Positions 20,162-29,383 are shown, counted from the stretch's first letter. The stretch: DNA of 64,000 nucleotides from Chitinophagaceae bacterium (GCA_020403425.1 JADBXR010000019.1:1-64000), one strand, 5' to 3'. Notes: generated by a model from the letters alone, not told the origin. Numbers and translations are program-made.

Positions 20162-20261
20162 TTTCTTCGCTTGGTGCGGAACGCTTTGGGCGCACCGCAG
20201 TTTTATAATCTTTATATAGTTTCACCGCGTTCGGCCGGGGCCTTGCGCAGCAGGTATTTCT

Positions 20262-20765
20262 TTAGTTTTTCTTACCTATCACCACTGCACCTACCATGGC
20301 ACTCAGGAACAGTACACTGGTGATCTCGAACGGCACCACATATTCGCTGAACAGCACTTTACCCAGGTTCTTGATTAGGCCGGTATCCCCTTCGGCCATC
20401 ATGGCCTTACGTCCGCCCATTTCAACGGCCTGGCGCACCAGCGAGATCAGCATCATCAAAAAACAACCTCCCGAGATCACACCGGCCAGTTTCATCCAGA
20501 TATGTTTCTGGGGCTCGGTCTCCGAATTCAGGTTCATCAGCATGATCACAAAGAGGAACAATACCATGATGGCGCCCGCATACACGATGAGGTTCACAAT
20601 GGCCAGGAACTGCGCGTTGAGCAGCACATAGTGACCGGATATGGCAAAGAATACAGCGATCAGCCACAGCACACTATGCACCGGGTTCTTGCTCACCAGC
20701 ACCATGATGGCACTGAAAACGGCAAGTGCGCTGAGGAAAAAGAATAATATTTCTATCGTACTCAT
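20262..20765 (-). CDS. nuoJ: NADH-quinone oxidoreductase subunit J
   Basis: NPVHSVLWLIAVFFAISGHYVLLNAQFLAIVNLIVYAGAIMVLFLFVIMLMNL. Confidence 0.96.
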   Translation of the reverse strand: MSTIEILFFFLSALAVFSAIMVLVSKNPVHSVLWLIAVFFAISGHYVLLNAQFLAIVNLIVYAGAIMVLFLFVIMLMNLNSETEPQKHIWMKLAGVISGGCFLMMLISLVRQAVEMGGRKAMMAEGDTGLIKNLGKVLFSEYVVPFEITSVLFLSAMVGAVVIGKKN

Positions 20766-20842
20766 AATTAATCAGTAGTTAGTCAATTAATAAGGAGTGA
20801 TCAGGATCGGTTACCCAATTACTCATCACCAATTATTAAGTA

Positions 20843-21403
20843 TCAATTCGTTGTTGATGCAGTTGTTTTCTCTCCTTTCCCCAATGCCTTCGCATATGCT
20901 TCCGGTTCTGTTTTCGGATCCGGGATCAGCAGGTCGCTCTTGCCATAGATGAATCCTTTGCGCGTAAAGTTGGCCGGTGCAAAGGTCTCACTCAGGTAGA
21001 TGGCATCCTTCGGACAGGCCTCTTCGCACAGACCACAGAAAATACAACGCAGCATGTTGATCTCGTACCTGGCCGCATATTTCTCTTCGCGGTATTTGTT
21101 CTCTTCGCCAGGCATACGCTCTGCAGCTTCCATGGTAATGGCTTCGGCAGGACAAGCCACAGCGCACAGACCACAGGCGGTACATCTTTCACGGCCTTCC
21201 TCATCACGGTTCAGCACGTGCAGGCCACGGAATACGGGACTGAACGGGCGTTTCTGTTCAGGATAATGAATCGTGGGCTGTTTCTTGAACATATGGCTGA
21301 ACGTGATGGCCATACCCTTAAAGATAGCCGGCAGGTACAAACTCTCCAGGAAACTGATGGGTTTGCGACTTACCTCTTTTGATCTGTTCGTTAATGCTTG
21401 CAT
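20843..21403 (-). CDS. nuoI: NADH-quinone oxidoreductase subunit I
   Basis: Two 4Fe-4S motifs CTACGLCAVACP and CIFCGLCEEACP; start adjusted to MQALTNRSKEV. Confidence 0.96.
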   Translation of the reverse strand: MQALTNRSKEVSRKPISFLESLYLPAIFKGMAITFSHMFKKQPTIHYPEQKRPFSPVFRGLHVLNRDEEGRERCTACGLCAVACPAEAITMEAAERMPGEENKYREEKYAARYEINMLRCIFCGLCEEACPKDAIYLSETFAPANFTRKGFIYGKSDLLIPDPKTEPEAYAKALGKGEKTTASTTN

Positions 21404-21520
21404 GTTTATCTTTCTTTTGGCAGGCCAGGCCTGCAAAATGATGTATCGTTTTTAGCCGCTCCGGATCACAGAACTCGGATGCTGCATTCGTTGATCCGGG
21501 ATCTGTTCATCCGCAAATAC

Positions 21521-22573
21521 CTATTTGCCCTGCAACCACAGGATCACCGCGCCTGTGATCAGCATATTCACCAATGCCAGTGGGATCATTTTCTTCCATC
21601 CCAGGTTCATCAGCTGGTCATAACGGAACCTCGGAACCGTCCAGCGGATCCACATGAATACAAAGATGAAGATCACGATCTTGACCAGTAAAGCGAGTAC
21701 ACCCAGTCCTGCCGCCAGGTTGGGCGCCAGTGTGGACTCATCCAGGAACGGGATATCAAAACCACCAAAGAACAGGGAAGCCATGATGGCGCTGCTCATG
21801 ATCATGTTCACATATTCTGAGAACAGGTAAAAACCCAGTTTCATGGAGGAATATTCCTGGTGGTAACCAAAGTTCAGCTCATTCTCTGCCTCAGGCAGGT
21901 CGAAAGGAGTACGGTTACACTCAGCCAGTGCACAGATGAAAAAGATCAGGAACCCCAGTGGCTGGTAAGCTACGTTCCATAAATGGCCGGGAGCCATCTG
22001 CTGGTCCACGATGGTCTTCAGACTCAATGAGCCGGAGAGCATCAGCACAGCGATAAGCGATAAGCCCATGGCCAGCTCATAACTGATGGCCTGTGATGCG
22101 CCACGTAATGCCGCCATCAATGAGAACTTATTGTTTGAGGCCCAGCCACCGATCATGATACCGTACACACCCATGCTCACCACACCGAACACATAGAGGA
22201 TACCGATATTGATATCCGCCACCTGCAGATCGATGGTCCTGTCGAAGATATGTACCTGGCTGCTCCAGGGTATCACGGCACAGGTCATCAGGGCAGCCGT
22301 CATGGCCAGTCCCGGACCCAGTACGAACAAGAATTTATTAGCGGTATTCGGAATGATCTCTTCTTTCATGATCAGTTTCAGACCATCCGCAAAAGGTTGG
22401 AACAGTCCGAACGGGCCCGCACGATTCGGTCCCGGCCTGTCCTGCAGGATCGCCGCCACTTTACGTTCTGCGAATGTGGTATACAGGGCAATACCCAGGC
22501 TCGCAAATACGATGATCGCGATCAGGATCAGTTTTTCGATCAGTAATATCCAGTCAATAGCAAGTAGTGTCAT
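21521..22573 (-). CDS. nuoH: NADH-quinone oxidoreductase subunit H
   Basis: ERKVAAILQDRPGPNRAGPFGLFQPFADGLKLIMKE; ALAECNRTPFDLPEAENELNFGYHQEYSSM. Confidence 0.97.
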   Translation of the reverse strand: MTLLAIDWILLIEKLILIAIIVFASLGIALYTTFAERKVAAILQDRPGPNRAGPFGLFQPFADGLKLIMKEEIIPNTANKFLFVLGPGLAMTAALMTCAVIPWSSQVHIFDRTIDLQVADINIGILYVFGVVSMGVYGIMIGGWASNNKFSLMAALRGASQAISYELAMGLSLIAVLMLSGSLSLKTIVDQQMAPGHLWNVAYQPLGFLIFFICALAECNRTPFDLPEAENELNFGYHQEYSSMKLGFYLFSEYVNMIMSSAIMASLFFGGFDIPFLDESTLAPNLAAGLGVLALLVKIVIFIFVFMWIRWTVPRFRYDQLMNLGWKKMIPLALVNMLITGAVILWLQGK

Positions 22574-22587
22574 GTGTTATATAGCTA

Positions 22588-23706
22588 TTAGTCGTTCTTC
22601 TTATTAAAATCAGCGGAATGCGCCGGTCCGTTGATCAAACTCAGTTCGATATTCGGGCGGTTCACTTCACTCACCGAGTGTATGTCCATCAGCAGTTTCG
22701 GCTGTCGGCCATCATGCACTGCGGTGAAGGTCTCTTTGGGTTGGGTAGTACCGATCTTTCCGGCATAATGTCCCTGTGAGATCACGGAATGACGGTTGAT
22801 CTCGCGCGGGCCCTCTATCACCCAGTCGCTGGTCTTCTTCTTATCAAAGCGGCAGGTATTACAGATCCAGGCGGTTTTGCCGTCCTCTGTATTTTCCACC
22901 TCACCCCATTCATCCTTACGGGCGGTAACGCGGAACACTTCATCGCCCCGGTTCCATAAAGTGACCTTACCGGAACAGTTGGGACAATCGCGGTGTGCAT
23001 TCATCGGTTTCAGGAACCATACTCGGTTCTTGAAACGGAAGGTCTTATCGGTCAGTGCACCTACCGGACAAACATCGATCACGTTGCCGATAAAATCATT
23101 ATCGAGGTTCTTTTCAATGAACGTGGCGATCTCTGCATGGTCGCCCCTGTCCAGTACGCCATGCTCCCTTTTATTGGTAAGCTGGTCGGCCGTGAATACA
23201 CAACGGTAGCAGAGTATGCAACGGGTCATGTGCAGCTGGATATAGGGACCCAGGTCATGTTTCTTGAATACCCGTTTCTGGAACTCGAAACGCGTTCCTT
23301 CCGAACCGTGTTCATAACTCAGGTCCTGCAGGTGACATTCACCGGCCTGGTCGCAGATAGGGCAATCCAGGGGGTGATTGATCAGCAGGAATTCCACCAC
23401 ACCGGCACGGGCGTCCAGCACTTTCGGGCTGGTGATATTTTTCACTTCCATCCCATCCATCACCGTGGTACGGCAGGATGCCACCAGCTTGGGCATGGGG
23501 CGCGGGTCTTTTTCTGAACCTTTGCTCACTTCTACCAGGCAGGTACGGCATTTACCACCACTACCCTGCAATTTGCTGTAATAGCACATAGCGGGCGGTG
23601 CCACTTCGCCACCGATCTTACGGGCTGCATTCAGGATGGTGGTCCCGGCAGGCACCTCGATGGTGATGTTGTCGATGGTCACTTTCAATAAGGGTTGCTC
23701 CGACAT
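22588..23706 (-). CDS. nuoG: NADH-quinone oxidoreductase subunit G, short form (2Fe-2S/4Fe-4S region only)
   Basis: CYYSKLQGSGGKCRTCLVEV; CPICDQAGECHLQDLSYEHG; CILCYRCVF; ends shortly after CNTCRFDKK; 372 aa. Confidence 0.92.
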   Translation of the reverse strand: MSEQPLLKVTIDNITIEVPAGTTILNAARKIGGEVAPPAMCYYSKLQGSGGKCRTCLVEVSKGSEKDPRPMPKLVASCRTTVMDGMEVKNITSPKVLDARAGVVEFLLINHPLDCPICDQAGECHLQDLSYEHGSEGTRFEFQKRVFKKHDLGPYIQLHMTRCILCYRCVFTADQLTNKREHGVLDRGDHAEIATFIEKNLDNDFIGNVIDVCPVGALTDKTFRFKNRVWFLKPMNAHRDCPNCSGKVTLWNRGDEVFRVTARKDEWGEVENTEDGKTAWICNTCRFDKKKTSDWVIEGPREINRHSVISQGHYAGKIGTTQPKETFTAVHDGRQPKLLMDIHSVSEVNRPNIELSLINGPAHSADFNKKND

Positions 23707-23743
23707 AATTCAAAATTCAAAAGTCAAAATTCAAAAGCCAAAA
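23707..23743. repeat. Family B word repeat arm flanking the four-helix-bundle gene
   Basis: aattcaaaattcaaaagtcaaaattcaaaagccaaaa; inverted relative to 24131-24164. Confidence 0.85.
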
Positions 23744-23759
23744 TCACTACTTGGCTTTT
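23733..23759 (-). terminator. Hairpin enclosing the stop codon of the four-helix-bundle gene (terminator-like)
   Basis: aaaagccaa (23733-23741) / ttggctttt (23751-23759), 9-bp stem, 9-nt loop; T-rich downstream on the minus strand. Confidence 0.45.
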
Positions 23760-24130
23760 AGAATAATAGAAGCGAGGATTTTTGATATCTCATCCGCTTC
23801 TTTTATCAGTCCATTAATCTTCTCTTTATCTACACCCATTGTATCCCTGATAAGACACAACCAGTATTTGGTTTCGTTGGCCGACTTCAATGCAATTACG
23901 AGATAGTTCTTCCAATCTTTTATAGAACTGCCAGCTCTGGCCTCTACAACATTTGCACCGATCGAAGTACCACTTCTCAATAACTGATCAAATAAAGAAC
24001 TATATATCCTGTCATAATCACAACGCCCGACAAACACAATGATCTCCTTCGAAAAGAAAAAACACCTGTGCCTGATATCAAATGGTCTCTGCTCTTCATT
24101 CAATTCAAAGTTGTCAAATTCGTCCTCCAT
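23747..24130 (-). CDS. Four helix bundle protein (S23 / 23S rRNA intervening-sequence protein family)
   Basis: RPFDIRHRCFFFSKEIIVFV...LFDQLLRSGTSIGANVVEARAGSSIKDWKNYLVIALKSANETKYWL; start corrected to MEDEFDNFELNEEQ. Confidence 0.9.
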   Translation of the reverse strand: MEDEFDNFELNEEQRPFDIRHRCFFFSKEIIVFVGRCDYDRIYSSLFDQLLRSGTSIGANVVEARAGSSIKDWKNYLVIALKSANETKYWLCLIRDTMGVDKEKINGLIKEADEISKILASIILKAK

Positions 24131-24164
24131 ATTTTTGAATTTTGAATTTTGACCTTTGAATTGA
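24131..24164. repeat. Family B word repeat arm flanking the four-helix-bundle gene
   Basis: atttttgaattttgaattttgacctttgaattga. Confidence 0.85.
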
Positions 24165-25520
24165 TCACCCAACCGGCACATGGATCGGATCCGCATAATG
24201 CGCCAATCCAAAATTCCTTTTCTGCGCTTCTTCCGGATGGGTCACATGCCATTCGAACTCATCCCGGAAATGCCTGATGGCTGCTGCTACGGGCCAGGCC
24301 GCCGCATCGCCCAACGGGCAGATCGTATTTCCTTCTATCTTACGCTGGATATCCCATAACAGGTCGATATCGCTCGACTTGCCCTGTCCTTTATCCAGGC
24401 GCAGTAATAATTTCTCCATCCAGCCGGTACCTTCCCGACAGGGTGAACACTGTCCGCAGCTTTCGTGACGGTAGAAGCGTGCAAATGTATAAGTGTTCTT
24501 CACCACACACTGGTCTTCATCCAGTACAATGAACCCTCCCGAGCCCATCATGGTCCCGGTGGCAAAACCACCGTCGCTCAGGCTCTCGTAGTTCATATAA
24601 CGGGTCTCACCCTTGGCTGTTTTCAATAACAGGTTAGCTGGCAGAATAGGTACGGAAGAACCACCGGGGATACAGGCTTTCAGCCTTTTACCGTTGGCAA
24701 TGCCGCCACAATATTCATCGCTGTAGATGAACTCTTCCACAGAGATGGTCATATCGATCTCGTATACACCGGGTTTATTGATGTTGCCACAAGCGGAGAT
24801 CAGCTTGGTACCGGTGGATTTACCCACACCGATCTTGGCATATTCCTCTCCACCCATATTGATGATGGGCACCACGGCTGAAAGCGTTTCCACATTATTC
24901 ACCACCGTTGGACGCATCCACAATCCCTGGATGGCCGGGAACGGAGGTTTGATGCGCGGGTTACCACGCTTACCTTCCAGTGATTCGATCAGCGCGGTCT
25001 CTTCTCCGCAGATATAAGCTCCGGCACCACGTTGTACATGTATCTCACAATCAAAACCGCTTCCCAGGATATTTTTTCCCAGGAACCCGTTGGCCCTGGC
25101 CTCGCCAATGGCCTGTTCCAGGATATCCACGATCCACGCATATTCACCGCGGATATAGATATAGGTATCATTACTGCCCAAGGCAAAAGAAGCCACGATC
25201 AGTCCTTCGATCAGCAGGTGCGGGATGTTCTCCATCAGGTACCTGTCCTTGAAGGTTCCCGGCTCGCTCTCATCGGCGTTACATACCAGGTGACGGGGCA
25301 CTCCTTCCGGTTTGGCGATAAAACTCCACTTCATACCGGCAGGGAAACCGGCACCGCCCCTTCCACGCAATCCGCTCTTCTTCACTTCCTCCACAATGGC
25401 TTCGGGACTCATGGTCTTCAGGGCTTTCTCCACACTGCGGTAACCACCTTCGCGGCGGTACACTTCGTAGGAGCGGATGCCTTCAACATGTGCTTTCTCT
25501 AATAATAATTTTACACCCAT
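24165..25520 (-). CDS. nuoF: NADH-quinone oxidoreductase subunit F
   Basis: GRGGAGFPAGMKWSF; GAGAYICGEETALIESLEGKRGNPRIKPPFPA; ESCGQCSPCREG. Confidence 0.97.
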   Translation of the reverse strand: MGVKLLLEKAHVEGIRSYEVYRREGGYRSVEKALKTMSPEAIVEEVKKSGLRGRGGAGFPAGMKWSFIAKPEGVPRHLVCNADESEPGTFKDRYLMENIPHLLIEGLIVASFALGSNDTYIYIRGEYAWIVDILEQAIGEARANGFLGKNILGSGFDCEIHVQRGAGAYICGEETALIESLEGKRGNPRIKPPFPAIQGLWMRPTVVNNVETLSAVVPIINMGGEEYAKIGVGKSTGTKLISACGNINKPGVYEIDMTISVEEFIYSDEYCGGIANGKRLKACIPGGSSVPILPANLLLKTAKGETRYMNYESLSDGGFATGTMMGSGGFIVLDEDQCVVKNTYTFARFYRHESCGQCSPCREGTGWMEKLLLRLDKGQGKSSDIDLLWDIQRKIEGNTICPLGDAAAWPVAAAIRHFRDEFEWHVTHPEEAQKRNFGLAHYADPIHVPVG

Positions 25521-25597
25521 ATTGAAAAGTCAAAAGTCAAAAGTTAAAAGTCAAAAGTCAACCCTTAATTTTTTACTTTTTAATTTTTACTTTTTAA
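25521..25597. repeat. Family B word repeat between nuoE and nuoF
   Basis: aaaagtcaaaagtcaaaagttaaaagtcaaaagtc ... ttttttactttttaatttttactttttaatt. Confidence 0.85.
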
Positions 25598-26110
25598 TTA
25601 ATTATTGGCTGCAGCGTTTTTCGTACACTCTGCAATGATCGCGTCCACTTTTTCTTTTGTCAGGTGTTCGCGGTAATGTTTGCCCAACTGCATCATCGGT
25701 GCATAACCGCAGGCGCCCAGACACTCCACCGTTTTTAAAGTGAACAGACCATCTGCGGTCGTCTCACCTGGTTTAATACCCAGTTTCTCGCCGATATACG
25801 CAACGATATCATCACTGCCACGCAGCATACAGGGACCTGTCTGGCACACCTCGAACAGGTATTTGCCCACTGGTTTCAGGTTGTACATGCTGTAGAAAGT
25901 GGCCACTTCGTATACTTCAATCGGTGTGATGTTCAGCAACTCTGCCACATAATCCATCGTTTCGGTACTCAGCCATCCGCCAAAAGAATCCTGTGCCAGG
26001 TGCAGTACCGGCAACAAAGCACTTTTCTGCTTGCCTTCCGGGTAACGTGCCACGAGGCGTTTTACTTCCGCTAACTGTGTTTCTGAAAATTTCGACATAC
26101 TATTCTTCAA
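25598..26110 (-). CDS. nuoE: NADH-quinone oxidoreductase subunit E
   Basis: CQTGPCMLRGSDDI; VECLGACGYAPMMQ. Confidence 0.96.
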   Translation of the reverse strand: MKNSMSKFSETQLAEVKRLVARYPEGKQKSALLPVLHLAQDSFGGWLSTETMDYVAELLNITPIEVYEVATFYSMYNLKPVGKYLFEVCQTGPCMLRGSDDIVAYIGEKLGIKPGETTADGLFTLKTVECLGACGYAPMMQLGKHYREHLTKEKVDAIIAECTKNAAANN

Positions 26111-26205
26111 ATTTGGAAATTTGAAAATTTGAAAATTTGAAAATGAAAACCGGCAGGCTGGCAGCCTTCCATTTTCGAATTTTCAAATTGCCACATTCTC
26201 AAATC
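26107..26205. repeat. Family B-like word repeat between nuoD and nuoE
   Basis: ggaaatttgaaaatttgaaaatttgaaaatg ... cattttcgaattttcaaattgcc, inverted arms. Confidence 0.85.
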
Positions 26206-26212
26206 ATATGTT

Positions 26213-27442
26213 TTACGCATCCATCTCTCCTGCGATCAGGTTCAGGCTACTCATTGTCACGATCGCATCGCTCAGCATACCGCCGGTCACCAGTTCCGGA
26301 TAAGCCTGGTAATAGATAAAGCAGGGTCTGCGGAAATGCAGGCGGAACGGGGCACGTCCTCCATCACTGATCAGGTAAAAACCCAGTTCACCGTTGGCGC
26401 CTTCCACTGAATGATACACTTCACCTTTGGGCATATCCACCTCACCCATGATGATCTTGAAATGCCAGATCAGGGCCTCCATCTTGGTGTATACGTCCTC
26501 TTTTTTAGGCAGGTAGTATTCGGGAACATTGGCATGATATACTTCTGCCTCCTCTCCTTTGAACTCCTGTATCTTCTGGTAAGCCTGCTGGATGATGCCC
26601 AGGCTCTGCCACATTTCCTCGTTACGCACCAGGAAACGATCGTAATTGTCGCCGGTTTTACCAACCGGTATGCTGAAATCAAAATCTTCGTAACTGCTGT
26701 AAGGTGCATGCACCCGCACATCGTAGTCAACACCGGCCGCACGCAGGTTCGGACCAGTGAACCCGTAGTTCATGGCACGCTCCGCGCTGATGGCTCCGGT
26801 ACCCATGGTACGGTCCATGAAAATGCGGTTGCGGGTGAACAGGTTCTCGAACTCCTTCAATACGGAAGGATACTCTTTTAAGAATTTCTCGAGTTTCGTA
26901 AACGCTGTATTTGAGAAATTCCTTTCAAAGCCGCCAATACGCCCAATATTAGTAGTAAGACGGGACCCACATACTTCTTCATATATCTCATAGATTAATT
27001 CTCGGTACTGCATCACATACAGGAAACCGGTATAGGCGCCGGTATCCACCCCTACGATGGAGTTACAGATCAGGTGATCCGCGATCCTCGCCAGCTCCAT
27101 GATGATCACCCGCAGGTAATCCACCCGCTTGGGTGTTTTCACGTTCAGCAGTTTCTCGCAGGTAAGATGCCATCCCATGTTATTGATGGGACTGCTGCAA
27201 TAATTCAAACGATCTGTCAGCGGCGTGATCTGGTACAAAGGTCTGCGCTCAGCGATCTTTTCAAAAGCACGGTGAATATACCCTACCGTGGACTCTGTAG
27301 ATACGATACGCTCCCCGTCCAGTTCCATGATATTCTGGAACACACCGTGTGTGGCAGGGTGCGTAGGACCCACGTTCAGCGTGGTGGTCTGTTTCTCTAT
27401 CGAGCCTTCCGGCAGTTTGATATGTTGGTGATGCTCTGTCAT
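26213..27442 (-). CDS. nuoD: NADH-quinone oxidoreductase subunit D
   Basis: LNVGPTHPATHGVFQNIMELDGERI; YHSVEGANGELGFYLISDGGRAPFRLHFRRPCF. Confidence 0.97.
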   Translation of the reverse strand: MTEHHQHIKLPEGSIEKQTTTLNVGPTHPATHGVFQNIMELDGERIVSTESTVGYIHRAFEKIAERRPLYQITPLTDRLNYCSSPINNMGWHLTCEKLLNVKTPKRVDYLRVIIMELARIADHLICNSIVGVDTGAYTGFLYVMQYRELIYEIYEEVCGSRLTTNIGRIGGFERNFSNTAFTKLEKFLKEYPSVLKEFENLFTRNRIFMDRTMGTGAISAERAMNYGFTGPNLRAAGVDYDVRVHAPYSSYEDFDFSIPVGKTGDNYDRFLVRNEEMWQSLGIIQQAYQKIQEFKGEEAEVYHANVPEYYLPKKEDVYTKMEALIWHFKIIMGEVDMPKGEVYHSVEGANGELGFYLISDGGRAPFRLHFRRPCFIYYQAYPELVTGGMLSDAIVTMSSLNLIAGEMDA

Positions 27443-27529
27443 TATATATTCTGCTATATATCTTTAATCAACTTCGTTGTGCCTGTCCCGACTTTGGCGT
27501 GATCACTCACCGGTATATCCGGTTCGCTT

Positions 27530-27617
27530 ATCATTGATTCACGGATTATCGGATGACGGATTTACGGATGGTAATCTTTTGTAATTCGCAAATACGTCAT
27601 ACGCCGATTCGCCAATC
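27530..27617. repeat. Family C word repeat between nuoC and nuoD
   Basis: cacggattatcggatgacggatttacggatgg ... taattcgcaaatacgtcatacgccgattcgccaatcc, inverted arms. Confidence 0.85.
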
Positions 27618-28163
27618 CTATCCCCGCCCAAACATCTCGTCATCCTTGTCCACCCGCGTCTGGTCTTCCAGCGGGAACTCCTTGCGCATGGGGAAATAGT
27701 CCATCTCGTCCACATTCAGGATGCGCTTCAGGTTCGGGTGCCCCACAAAATTCACTCCGAAGAAATCATAGGTCTCACGCTCCATCCAGTTAGCGCTGTT
27801 GAACAATTTTGATGCGGTGAACACATCCGGAGTCTGGATATTGGTGAACACTTTGAAACGCAGGCGCACATTCTCAGCCAGGTTGTGCAGGTGGTATACC
27901 ACGGCCAGTTCACGACCGGCCTGGTCGGGATAGTTGACTGCACAGAGATCGGTCAGGAAACGGAAACCCAGTTCCTCGTCATCGTTCAGGAACTGGAGTA
28001 CTTTCAGGTTATTCTCTTTGGCTGCTTCAAAGCTGAGCAGGCCATACGACTCTTCGAAACCGAAGACCAGGTCTCCGAATTTCTCGGTGAGCCGTTGTTG
28101 AATTCTTTCGTTGGTTAAGGCCATTTCTATCAGGTTCAAGTCATCCGGCGTACCGGGTAACAA
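27618..28163 (-). CDS. nuoC: NADH-quinone oxidoreductase subunit C
   Basis: NWMERETYDFFGVNFVGHPNLKRILNVDEMDYFPMRKEFPLED. Confidence 0.95.
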   Translation of the reverse strand: MLPGTPDDLNLIEMALTNERIQQRLTEKFGDLVFGFEESYGLLSFEAAKENNLKVLQFLNDDEELGFRFLTDLCAVNYPDQAGRELAVVYHLHNLAENVRLRFKVFTNIQTPDVFTASKLFNSANWMERETYDFFGVNFVGHPNLKRILNVDEMDYFPMRKEFPLEDQTRVDKDDEMFGRG

Positions 28164-28221
28164 GGATTTACACTATTATAAGGCTACGGGCCGTTTCATG
28201 CACCCGTATGCCGACATACTG

Positions 28222-28809
28222 TTATTCTATTCCGTATCCGTTCATCAGTGCCTTGTACTGCTCACTGTTCCTGCGGCGGATACTTTCCTGTCCCACCAGC
28301 TCCTGCACTTTCATAAAACCATCCAGGATGGCTTCCGGGCGGGGCGGACAGCCGGGCACATAAACATCCACCGGGATGATCTGATCGATCCCCTGTAATA
28401 CGCTGTAGCTGTCAAAGATACCGCCACTGGAAGCGCAGGCACCCACGGCGATCACCCAGCGGGGTTCCGCCATCTGCAGGTATACCTGGCGCAGTACCGG
28501 TCCCATTTTTTTGGCAATGGTCCCCATCACCATGAGCAGGTCGCACTGGCGGGGAGAAAAACCCACCCTTTCGGAACCAAAACGGGCCAGATCATAGTGA
28601 GATGCCATGGTTGCCATGAACTCGATACCACAGCAGGAAGTGGCAAAAGGCAGGGGCCACATAGAATTCTTGCGGGCCAGGCCCACCACATCGCTCAGTT
28701 TGGTAGTAAAGAAACCTTCTCCTGAATAACCCTCGGGCGCATCTACCATAGAAACCGCCTCTCTGATCATGGGTTCTTTCGGGTGAATATTGAAACGTAC
28801 AGGACGCAT
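28222..28809 (-). CDS. nuoB: NADH-quinone oxidoreductase subunit B
   Basis: ATSCCGIEFMATMASHYDLARFGSER; GACASSGGIFDSYSVLQGIDQIIPVDVYVPGCPPRPEAI. Confidence 0.97.
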   Translation of the reverse strand: MRPVRFNIHPKEPMIREAVSMVDAPEGYSGEGFFTTKLSDVVGLARKNSMWPLPFATSCCGIEFMATMASHYDLARFGSERVGFSPRQCDLLMVMGTIAKKMGPVLRQVYLQMAEPRWVIAVGACASSGGIFDSYSVLQGIDQIIPVDVYVPGCPPRPEAILDGFMKVQELVGQESIRRRNSEQYKALMNGYGIE

Positions 28810-28929
28810 ATGATAAATTGATGATTAGTAATTAATAATGGGTAATTGAGCAGATCCTGTTATAATAACCTTTAGGCGTTGCATTGGTTCAGGCCTGAAG
28901 ATCAATTGGCTGTTAATTACCTTTTTCTA

Positions 28930-29331
28930 CTAGTCTTCCCAGGTCAAAGCCCCTTTTTTGATGATATAGATGAAGCCTACCATGAAAAAAGCGACGAACA
29001 TCAGTACGGCACTGAATCCACCCCAACCCAGTTCCCGGAAATTAACCGCGTAAGGATAGAAAAAGATCACTTCCACATCAAACAAAACGAACAGGATCGC
29101 CACCAGGAAGTATTTGATGGCCATTGGCTGGCGGGCATTTCCATGGGTCTCGATACCGCTGGCAAAATTCTCCAGTTTATCGCTGGTCCGGCGTTTGGGT
29201 CCTACCCAGGCAGATACCCCAAGCATAAGCGCCACAAAACCAGCCGCAAAGATCAACTGAACCCCTATCGGAAAATAATTCGCCGCAGACTGGGATGCAC
29301 TGGCATCGGATAACAAGGAAAGCCAACTCAT
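28930..29331 (-). CDS. nuoA: NADH-quinone oxidoreductase subunit A
   Basis: KYFLVAILFVLFDVEVIFFYPYAVNFRELG. Confidence 0.95.
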   Translation of the reverse strand: MSWLSLLSDASASQSAANYFPIGVQLIFAAGFVALMLGVSAWVGPKRRTSDKLENFASGIETHGNARQPMAIKYFLVAILFVLFDVEVIFFYPYAVNFRELGWGGFSAVLMFVAFFMVGFIYIIKKGALTWED

Positions 29332-29351
29332 GTGAAATAATTAAAGTGCTG

Positions 29352-29359
29352 CAAAAATA
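29352..29359 (-). promoter_or_regulatory. Candidate -7 box TATTTTTG of the nuo operon
   Basis: caaaaata on + strand, about 20 nt before nuoA. Confidence 0.45.
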
Positions 29360-29383
29360 CACTTGTGGGGCATATAAATAAAA

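Noticed and set aside
22588-23706. NuoG as a pseudogene or frameshifted gene
   Set aside because: Reading frame is intact and nuoH follows after 14 nt with no remnant of the missing domain; short form is probably genuine.
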